A DNA stretch of 64,000 nt from Trichodesmium sp050015995 (lineage in GTDB: Bacteria > Cyanobacteriota > Cyanobacteriia > Cyanobacteriales > Microcoleaceae): NCBI RefSeq assembly GCF_050015995.1, contig NZ_JBNHEP010000253.1, positions 28,082-92,081 of the forward strand. Reading direction: 5' to 3'. Shown here in pieces: positions 57,090-64,000 of the stretch (the first letter of the stretch is position 1; each line of letters starts with the position of its first letter). Under the pieces are notes generated by a model. That model was not told the DNA's origin and did no database searches. It saw only the letters and a list, made by a program, of their open reading frames with translations. The position numbers and the translations under genes are program-made.

Positions 57090-58424
57090 ATGTTTGCTTT
57101 ATATGAGTCAAATTCAGATTCATTTACAGTGCCTAATTTAGAGGTTAAAAGTAAAATTCTATCTTTAGAATCAACTATACAGGAACTACCACTGCAAGAT
57201 GTTCTGATTGAATCTAGCTACTTTGGTAAAGATGTTGCATCTGTGTTTGAGGCTAATCCTTTACTACCAGGTGTAATTCTGATCGATCAGCAAGGTAGGT
57301 TTATCGGTATGATTTCCCGACGATTATTTTTTGAAAGAATGGGAAGTCGTTATGGTATAGAGATGTTTTATAAGCGGCCTATAGAAGCTTTGTATCAGTT
57401 CTCTCAAATAGATATTTCTATTCTTCCTGGTAATACATTGATAGTAGAGGCGGCGCAAAAATCTTTACACAGACGGCCGGAATTACTTTATGAGCCTATT
57501 GTTGTAGAAATAGAACCTAATGTTTATAAACTATTAGATGTGCATCAATTATTGGTGGCTCAATCAAAGATTCATGAACTTACAAGTAATCTACTGCAAA
57601 AACAAACTCAGGCAAAAGCTATTCAAACAGAGAAAATGGCTAGCTTGGGCAGAATGGTTGCTGAGGTAGCCCATGAAATTAGAAATCCTGTTAACTGTAT
57701 TTGGAATAATTTAATATTTCTCTGTTCTTATCTAGAAGAAATTAGTAAACTTTTATCTACCTATGACGAAATATCAGAGCCATCTCCAATTATTAATCAA
57801 ATTAAGGAACAAATAGAATATGATTCCTTACAGGAAGAATTATCTGAGACGACTCAAGGTATTAGATTTGGCTCAGAACAATTACTGAAGATTGTGAATA
57901 GTCTTCGTAACTTTTCCCACATGGATGAATCTCAAAAGAAACCAGCAGATATCCATGAATGTATAGATAGTAGCTTACTAATTTTAAATAATCGCCTTAA
58001 ATACGGTATTAAAGTTATTAAAAATTATTGTACTAACTTACCAATGGTTAGTTGTTATTCTGGTCAACTTAGCCAGGTATTTATGAATCTAATTAGTAAT
58101 AGTATTGATGCACTAAATGAAAAATATGTAGAACTAGAAGATTCAAATTGGCAACCTCAAATTAAGATTACTACGGAAGTTATAGTAGGAAAAGACGATG
58201 ATAGGGTGAGTATTACAATGGCTGATAATGGTTTGGGTATTCCTTTAGAGATACAAGATAAAATTTTTGATAATTTTTTTACAACTAAGCCGGTGGGCAA
58301 AGGAACAGGTATGGGTTTAGCTATTAGTCACCAAATTATTAATGAAAAACATGGTGGAAAACTTAAACTAAAATCTTTACAAGGTAGGGGTACTGAATTT
58401 GAAATTATTTTACCAATATTTTAA
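57090..58424 (+). CDS. Sensor histidine kinase
   Basis: 444 aa, soluble. Residues about 20-165 form an N-terminal input region with CBS/receiver-like pattern (LLPGVILIDQQGRFIGMISRRLFFERMG). A coiled linker leads to the phospho-acceptor H195 in EVAHEIRNP. The ATPase domain has N box NLISNSIDAL, G1 DNGLGIP, F box FFTTKP and G2 GKGTGMGLAIS. All catalytic boxes are intact. The long insert in the dimerisation domain is seen in cyanobacterial relatives. No adjacent response regulator. Confidence 0.9.
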   Translation: MFALYESNSDSFTVPNLEVKSKILSLESTIQELPLQDVLIESSYFGKDVASVFEANPLLPGVILIDQQGRFIGMISRRLFFERMGSRYGIEMFYKRPIEALYQFSQIDISILPGNTLIVEAAQKSLHRRPELLYEPIVVEIEPNVYKLLDVHQLLVAQSKIHELTSNLLQKQTQAKAIQTEKMASLGRMVAEVAHEIRNPVNCIWNNLIFLCSYLEEISKLLSTYDEISEPSPIINQIKEQIEYDSLQEELSETTQGIRFGSEQLLKIVNSLRNFSHMDESQKKPADIHECIDSSLLILNNRLKYGIKVIKNYCTNLPMVSCYSGQLSQVFMNLISNSIDALNEKYVELEDSNWQPQIKITTEVIVGKDDDRVSITMADNGLGIPLEIQDKIFDNFFTTKPVGKGTGMGLAISHQIINEKHGGKLKLKSLQGRGTEFEIILPIF

Positions 58425-58580
58425 TTAATTGAATATAGGATATTTATCCTAAACTTAAAACGATAAAACTATAAAAAGATAATTTTTAGTAGATTATACT
58501 GCAAATTGTGAAATTTTTAGGCTAGTATATGAGACTAGATACTTTAAACTGAACTTTTTAACCATATATACTCTTTAACT

Positions 58581-59465
58581 GTGCCAAATCGAAATTTATT
58601 ACTTTGTTTATTAATTACCCTAGGTATGTGGGGTACTAATGTTAAACCTATACTAGGGCAGGCATTAGTTCCTCATATATTACAACTGGACTCAGCTCAA
58701 CTAGAACAGACAGGTTTAAGTTTAGCTGAGGAAGCGTTACAGTTAGCAAGATTTCAACAGTTTGACTTGGCTTTATCTAGAGCCGAACTAGCTACAGAAT
58801 TAGCCCCAAATAATCAACGAACTTGGGCACTATTAGGCAGTCTTTACATTCAAGCTGAAGAGTTAGAAGAAGGTATTGCTGCCTTGAAACAAGCTCAAGA
58901 ACTAAACCCAAGTAATGCGGAGATTAGATTTGTTCTTGGTAGAGCTTATTTTCAAACATCTGATTATAAAAACGCTATCGAGCAATTAAGAAAAGGTTTG
59001 AAATCTAAACCTGAAAACCCAGGAGCTTTATTTGACTTGGGTAATGCTTATTACAAGCATGGTAAATTTAAAAGAGCGATCGCACAATACGAACAAGCTT
59101 ATGACCTAGAAAAAAATCTATGGCCTGCAATTAATAATATTGGTTTAGTTAAATATGAGATGGGAAAAGTAGATGATGCGATCGAAAAATGGCGTAAAGC
59201 TGTCTCTATTGATAATAAAGCTGCAGAACCACTTCTAGCGCTAGCAGTAGCTCTCTACACTCAAGGTGATAAAGAACAAAGTCTTGCTATGGGAGAAGAA
59301 GCACTGCGATTAGATAGCAATTATGCAGACATTGATTATCTTGACCAACATCTGTGGGGGGAACGGTTAATTGAAGATGCGAAAAGATTTCTGGCAACTC
59401 CTCGTATTCAAGAAACTTTAGCTCAAATAGAAGATTTACCACCGTCTCGCCAGGTTTCTCCTTGA
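58581..59465 (+). CDS. TPR-repeat exported protein
   Basis: 294 aa. Signal peptide (NLLLCLLITLGMWGTNV, cleavage near GQA). About six tetratricopeptide repeats follow (residues 45-245), e.g. PNNQRTWALLGSLYIQAEEL and KPENPGALFDLGNAYYKHGK. This build acts as a periplasmic or thylakoid-lumen scaffold for protein complexes; the partner is unknown. GTG start. Follows the kinase by 156 bases, perhaps as a separate unit. Confidence 0.88.
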   Translation: MPNRNLLLCLLITLGMWGTNVKPILGQALVPHILQLDSAQLEQTGLSLAEEALQLARFQQFDLALSRAELATELAPNNQRTWALLGSLYIQAEELEEGIAALKQAQELNPSNAEIRFVLGRAYFQTSDYKNAIEQLRKGLKSKPENPGALFDLGNAYYKHGKFKRAIAQYEQAYDLEKNLWPAINNIGLVKYEMGKVDDAIEKWRKAVSIDNKAAEPLLALAVALYTQGDKEQSLAMGEEALRLDSNYADIDYLDQHLWGERLIEDAKRFLATPRIQETLAQIEDLPPSRQVSP

Positions 59466-59539
59466 GGTAGTGGACTGACACAGCTAAAATATTGCAATAT
59501 ATATAGCAAAGGAGGACTATCGTGTATGGGTAAGTTTGG

Positions 59540-59675
59540 TTCAATAATTAATAATTAACAATTAATAATTAATAATTAATAATTACCTCTTCTTAAAACG
59601 GATAGGATTGAGCAAAATGATTTTTTTCTTTTTTCTCCTTAAAAGGAGAGGCTTTAGACCTTAATTATTCGGTAA
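59540..59675 (-). repeat. ACCGAA-family repeat, inverted copy
   Basis: AATTAATAATTAATAATTA runs, then CTCCTTAAAAGGAGAGGC and TTAGACCTTAATTATTCGGT: the reverse complement of the 8528 and 56604 copies. Confidence 0.65.
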
Positions 59676-59810
59676 GTTTAGTATAGCAATGTGCGCTGGC
59701 ATCTTTACACATTATTTTTTGTAGACCTTTTCGCTTACTGCACTTTGAACTGGAAGTTGTAAATACCTGAGCGCTCATTGCTATAGAACAGAAAATCTTG
59801 CTTTGAATCG

Positions 59811-60016
59811 ACAACACAGAAAAACTCCACCCACACCCCCAAAAGTAGACGGAGCGACCGAAGGGCAAATTATTGCCTTGTGTTGTTCTGAACCTTCTGA
59901 AGCAAGATATTCTTGGACAATTAAATTATTAACTTCAGAACTCAAAAAACGTACAATTGTCACCTAAATTTCCAGTGAAACTGTATGTCGTATTTTAACT
60001 AGGTATCAGCTTTGAG
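59811..60016 (+). pseudogene. IS630-family transposase remnant
   Basis: The frame reads RQHRKTPPTPPKVDGATEG, CCSEPSEARYSWTIKLL, a TAA near 59965, then ISSETVCRILTRYQL. This is the N-terminal helix-turn-helix region of IS630 transposases; the DDE domain is absent. The remains of another decayed element. Confidence 0.7.
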
Positions 60017-60296
60017 CATTTCGGTGCCGGAATGCTCCGCAAACAGCTAGTCTCCTGGGTCGGAACTATGAACTTGAGCTTTTGTAGCTATGGGTTAAAA
60101 TATCCATCTCGCACGTAAAAAAAATGATCCTACTGATTGCTGAGTTCTGAGTGCTGACCGCTTCTTAAAAAAAACAATTACGGTCTTGGAAAACTCAGAG
60201 GTTTTGTATCCCGGAAAGAGATTTAGCTAGATTTGTGTCTCAAGAGGTCTTAATTTAGTCGTTGGTAATTGAGAGAACGATCGATAGCAACCCCGT
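60017..60296. other. Spacer downstream of the HEAT gene
   Basis: GCCGGAATGCTCCGCAAAC module (60025) and GCTGAGTTCTGAGTGCTGACC repeat. No gene. Confidence 0.4.
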
Positions 60297-62990
60297 TTAT
60301 CCGAATTGGATCAAAGTTTTCATAGCAAATACTTTGATCTGATCATCTAAATCATTTTCGGCTCGATCGCGCAATATCTGGAGAACCAAATCATTTTCTC
60401 GATGTTGTTCGATAATTGCCTCTAGGCAAGCTTGGCGCGGGTTATCCTCCCAATCTTCCTGACGGACAAAAGGGTCAGAGCAGGCACGATCGCAGAAAAA
60501 CTCAAACATTCCCGGTTCATTATACCAACCCAAAGCTAACTGCTGTATTGCTGAACGTCGCACATAAGCATTCCGATCGAACTGAGCTAATTGTTTCAAA
60601 ATGACAAAGGTATGAGGATGATTTTTTTCTACCAAAGCTAATAATTCCACAGCAGTTTGTCGCACATAAAAACTATCATCATTGATAGCCACTTGTTTGA
60701 GAATTTCTATTGTCTGAGGGTCATTTTGCCAACAAATACCCAACTCTACTACTGCTGTTTGTCGCACGCACACATCCTCATCAGAAATAGCTAACCGTTT
60801 AAACAACCTCAATGTATTAGGATCATCTTTCCATCCGATGGCTAACTGCTGCATTGCTGCTTGTCGTACTTCCAGTTCATCTGCAGATTCAATCCTTTGT
60901 TTGATAATAGTAAAAGTATCAGGGTCATCTTTCCACCCCAAAGCTAATTGTTGCATTGCCAACTGTTGTAAATCTGGACACTGAGCAGATACAGCCAGCT
61001 TTTTGAGAGCAGATATAGTATCAGGTTCATCTTGCCAATCTGTAGCTAACTGTACCACTGCTGATTGTTGTAGCTCGGAACACTTGCCAGACATAACAAG
61101 TTCTTTAATAATATTTAGAGTATCAGGGTCATCTTTCCAATCTGTAGCTAACTGTTCCATTGTTGCTCGTTGTACAGAAGAGCATGGATCGTCAATAGCT
61201 TGTTGTTTGAGCAAAGCTAAAATCTTGGGGTCATCTTTACCATCATTAGCTAATTTGCTAATTGCTGCTACTCGGATATCTGAACATTGGTCTGTAGCAG
61301 CTATTTGCTGGAGAGTAGCCAGAGTATCAGGATCATTTTTGTAAGTCTTGGTCAACACTTCCATTGCTGCTCTGCGTACCTCTGAGAAATTATCAGACAC
61401 AGCTACTTCTTTAATAGTAGCCATCGCCTCCTGGTCATCTTTCCAACCAGTGACTAACATCTCCATTGCTGCAATTTTTACATCGTGCTGTTCGTCAGAC
61501 AAAGCAGCTTTTTTGAGAATCGCAAACGTATCAGGATCGTCATGCCAACCAGTCGCTAGTTGTTCAACTGCTATTTTCCTAGCGTGCCAAGAGTCGTCAG
61601 ACAAAGCAGCTTTTTTGAGGATAGCTATAGTATCGGGGTTATCTTTCCAAGCTATAGATAATTCCCGTATTGCTGCCACTCGTACATCAGAATTAGACAT
61701 AGCCAATTTTTTCAGGAGAGCTAAAACAGTAGGATCATCTTTCCAGCCAACAGTTAATTGTGCTACTGCCAGCTCTCCGACTACCCAACATTCAGGAGAT
61801 TCAGCCTGTTGTTTGAGAAAAGTTAATACATCGGGGTCTTGTTGCCAAAATGCTCCCAACTGTACCAGAGCTAACTCTCGCATCTGCCAAGATTCGTCAT
61901 ACTGAACTACTTGTTTGAGAATAGCTACAGTATCTGAGTCATGTTGCCAGTTTTCGATCAAATACCCCAAAGCTGCTTTTCGCACTGAAAAAACTGCATC
62001 TGATACAGCCAACCGCTTCATAATAGCCACTATATCAGAATCTTCTCTCCAATCTTGTGCTAAGTTTTCCACTGCTGCCAGTCGGACATGAGAACATTGA
62101 TCGAACACTGCCAGTTGTTTGAGAGTTGATAAGATTTCCGGGTCATGTTGCCAATTTTCAGCTAACTGACTCATAGCTGCTTGTCTTACTTCTTCTGCAA
62201 CTTGAGCAGAAACAGCCAACTGTTTAAGAATAGTTACAGTATCGGTATCGTCTTTGGCTAGTCGGGCTAACTGGGATACTGCCTCTGAAGCCACATGGGA
62301 ATTTGGATCGGATATCGCCATTTGTTTCAGCCAGGCGATATTTTCGGCATCATATCTTCCATCTTGGTTCAATTTTTCTACTATTGCGAGACGCACTCCC
62401 CAATGTCGATCTGATTCCGCTCGTTGTTTGAGCCAGGCAAAAGTAAAGGGGTCTTTTTGCCAACCCTCAGCTAAGAGTTCGACTGCGGTCTCCCGCAAAG
62501 TTTCATCAATATCAGATATGGCTCGTTGTTTCAGAAAAGGTAGTGTGTCTGGTTTATTTTGCCAGTTTCGCGCTAATTGTTTGAGGGCTACAGAGCGGAC
62601 ATTTGAAGACCGATATTGATCTGCTAAAATTAGTTGTTTGAGGAAAGCGATCGTATTCGGATCGTCATGCCAACCTGTGGTTAATTGCGTGAGTATGGCT
62701 TCTTGCAACCACCAATACTCATTGTTGGATACTACTAATTGTTTAAGGAAAGGTAGGATATTGGGGTCATTTGGCCAACCTTGGACAAGATGTTCTATTG
62801 CTACTTTCCGCACATTTGGACATTGACCAGATATAGCTAGTTGTTTGAGAATAGGTACAGTATCCGGGTGGTTTTTCCATTGGATGGCTAGCTGTTCGAC
62901 TGCTGCTAGTTGTAAGTCTGGGTCCTCATCAAACACTGCTTTGTGTTTGAGGGATAATAAGGTATTTGAATCATTTGTGAGCATTATCAT
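60297..62990 (-). CDS. Giant HEAT-repeat protein
   Basis: 897 aa built almost entirely of about two dozen ~34-residue repeats with the pattern VRxxAVxQLAxxWxxDPxTLxxLKQ(L/R)AxSD. Each encodes a helix pair, giving a superhelical rod. Repeats of this exact type are found as the C-terminal part of cyanobacterial NACHT/STAND NTPases (family knowledge). Here no NTPase domain precedes them; upstream DNA shows no lost domain in frame. It may be a free-standing binding protein or the detached sensor half of a STAND protein. Internal repeat similarity invites copy-number change. Confidence 0.85.
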   Translation of the reverse strand: MIMLTNDSNTLLSLKHKAVFDEDPDLQLAAVEQLAIQWKNHPDTVPILKQLAISGQCPNVRKVAIEHLVQGWPNDPNILPFLKQLVVSNNEYWWLQEAILTQLTTGWHDDPNTIAFLKQLILADQYRSSNVRSVALKQLARNWQNKPDTLPFLKQRAISDIDETLRETAVELLAEGWQKDPFTFAWLKQRAESDRHWGVRLAIVEKLNQDGRYDAENIAWLKQMAISDPNSHVASEAVSQLARLAKDDTDTVTILKQLAVSAQVAEEVRQAAMSQLAENWQHDPEILSTLKQLAVFDQCSHVRLAAVENLAQDWREDSDIVAIMKRLAVSDAVFSVRKAALGYLIENWQHDSDTVAILKQVVQYDESWQMRELALVQLGAFWQQDPDVLTFLKQQAESPECWVVGELAVAQLTVGWKDDPTVLALLKKLAMSNSDVRVAAIRELSIAWKDNPDTIAILKKAALSDDSWHARKIAVEQLATGWHDDPDTFAILKKAALSDEQHDVKIAAMEMLVTGWKDDQEAMATIKEVAVSDNFSEVRRAAMEVLTKTYKNDPDTLATLQQIAATDQCSDIRVAAISKLANDGKDDPKILALLKQQAIDDPCSSVQRATMEQLATDWKDDPDTLNIIKELVMSGKCSELQQSAVVQLATDWQDEPDTISALKKLAVSAQCPDLQQLAMQQLALGWKDDPDTFTIIKQRIESADELEVRQAAMQQLAIGWKDDPNTLRLFKRLAISDEDVCVRQTAVVELGICWQNDPQTIEILKQVAINDDSFYVRQTAVELLALVEKNHPHTFVILKQLAQFDRNAYVRRSAIQQLALGWYNEPGMFEFFCDRACSDPFVRQEDWEDNPRQACLEAIIEQHRENDLVLQILRDRAENDLDDQIKVFAMKTLIQFG

Positions 62991-63290
62991 AGTAGCCTCT
63001 AGGAAATAATAATTTTTCTATTTTTTAAAGGTAAATGGTATAAGCTAGATAGTACAGTTGTACAGATTATTTATTATAGATTAAATTACCTATAGATTGA
63101 GTTAGATTCTGATAAATTTTAGAAATTGTAGGTAGAGTAGATATTAATTATCTCCAGCTAGTTAGCTATACATAAATTTTGCTAATTGTGTTCTCTTAGT
63201 AAAGTGGATCTAGCGATCGCTAGCTTCACTAATATTAGAGCTGATTTATAAAGTAAATCTTAAACTAGCTAGTCGCTTAACCATAAGGTG
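62991..63290. other. Intergenic region with HIP1-like site
   Basis: AT-rich DNA with AGCGATCGCT (63212). It should hold the promoter of the HEAT gene on the minus strand. No gene. Confidence 0.45.
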
Positions 63291-63660
63291 AATTAGAGAG
63301 CCATAAATCATCACTTCACTCACGTCTGAATACACCTCATAATCCTTGCTTAAGCGTCGAAATCTATTCAACCATCCAAAAGTTCGCTCAACAATCCATC
63401 GCTTAGGTAAGCGCTAAAAAGTTTGGGAAGTTCTCTTGATTACTTCCACCCTTACGCAATACTGCTGACGCAACGCTCCGCGAATGCTACAAACTTCCTG
63501 AACTGCACTCGCAAAATTCTTACCAGAATAACCCTGATCTACCCAAAGCACCTCTAATTTCGACAATTTATCCCTGGTTTTATTAAGTATTACGACTGCT
63601 CCTAATCGTTCTAAAGTTAATAAAAGTGAGCCATTACTAACAGTGTATCGATTAAACCAC
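63291..63660 (-). pseudogene. IS5-family transposase remnant
   Basis: Minus-strand frame: LLTLERLGAVVILNKTRDK, VLWVDQGYSGKNFASAV (catalytic Asp), VIKRTSQTF, a TAG near 63413, then RLPKRWIVERTFGWLNRFRR (catalytic Glu) and YGSLIHLMVKRL. The C-terminal half of an IS5-type DDE transposase. The N-terminal half is missing or unrecognisable. Confidence 0.8.
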
Positions 63661-64000
63661 TAAAACTCAAGCCATTTTTATCGGGAGCAAAAATCGGTTT
63701 TGTGAATAAAAAACTTGCCCATAAAGTAGAATTTTTTATCAAATCTCTAATTACCTCTTCTCCATCAAATTGATTACAGCAGTTTCGGATCATCAAGTAT
63801 ACTTGGGATACAAAAAAAATTAACTATTTGCAAAAAAATCGTAAGCATTCAGCCGTCAGCTATTAGCTATCAGCTTCATTAACCTTGAAAAGAGGCAAAA
63901 GCAATTGAGAGGTTTTAAAGAATTAAAAGTATGGGTAATTTCAGTTATTGGGACTTACACAACTTAACTGGCCAAATTAGACTATAATGCTTGGTCTACA
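63661..64000. other. Window end
   Basis: Contains a GTAAGCATTCAGCCGTCAGC repeat (63842) and AT-rich DNA. A fragment of another gene may lie at 63660-63790 on the minus strand, but I could not identify it. Confidence 0.4.

Noticed and set aside
61003..62619. Antisense ORFs over the HEAT gene
   Set aside because: They arise from the codon periodicity of the repeats and have no start signals.

Overview
This window reads as a filamentous, non-heterocystous marine-type cyanobacterium of the Trichodesmium/Okeania/Oscillatoriales sort (inference). The grounds are carboxysome CcmP, CP12, a COP23 domain, FIST and pentapeptide proteins, HIP1-like GCGATCGC sites, AT-rich DNA, long intergenic gaps full of heptamer repeats and MITEs, and many decaying genes.

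Layout. 0-7.9 kb: nfu, a DUF3386-like gene, a pentapeptide protein with a degenerate kinase domain, two broken genes, a MITE with three right ends, ccmP and a lone receiver protein. 7.9-12.9 kb: repeats around an ABC-F gene. 12.9-20.5 kb: a small exported protein, a restriction-modification pair in which each gene has one in-frame stop, a coiled-coil protein and an intact TnpB element. 20.7-27.8 kb: metallophosphoesterase, FIST protein, IS605 remnants, CP12 and a membrane protein. 27.8-34.4 kb: atpB-atpC, minC-minD-minE, an ATPase pseudogene and an SDR.

34.6-43 kb is the most unusual region. Two similar promoter/leader segments, each with an rRNA-spacer-like boxA, precede structured RNA elements on the + strand. 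Four elements (A-D) share a long closing stem with the internal loop CCTAA / ACTT. B and C carry complete normal-order tRNA-like cloverleaves with different anticodons (CAA, GTC). A carries a circularly permuted tRNA-like fold. D has a plain hairpin. A decayed fifth copy (E) may follow. They surround a 492-aa protein with a C-terminal vWA domain and an all-helical N-terminus, which I read as Ro60/TROVE-like. The whole resembles a Ro60-Y RNA locus with tRNA mimics, but in an expanded form with several RNAs. Tandem GNAT genes, a 66-aa ORF and two unrecognised genes lie in the same block.

43-64 kb: TnpB remnant, truncated trypsin-GUN4 fusion, a COP23 gene split by a 238-bp MITE, gcvP and gcvH (not adjacent), a pentapeptide membrane protein, an alpha/beta hydrolase, mazG, a shattered TnpB gene, a histidine kinase, a TPR protein, a large HEAT-repeat protein, and IS630/IS5 remnants. 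Housekeeping genes are intact. Accessory genes are often inactivated by single same-frame stops or by small repeats.
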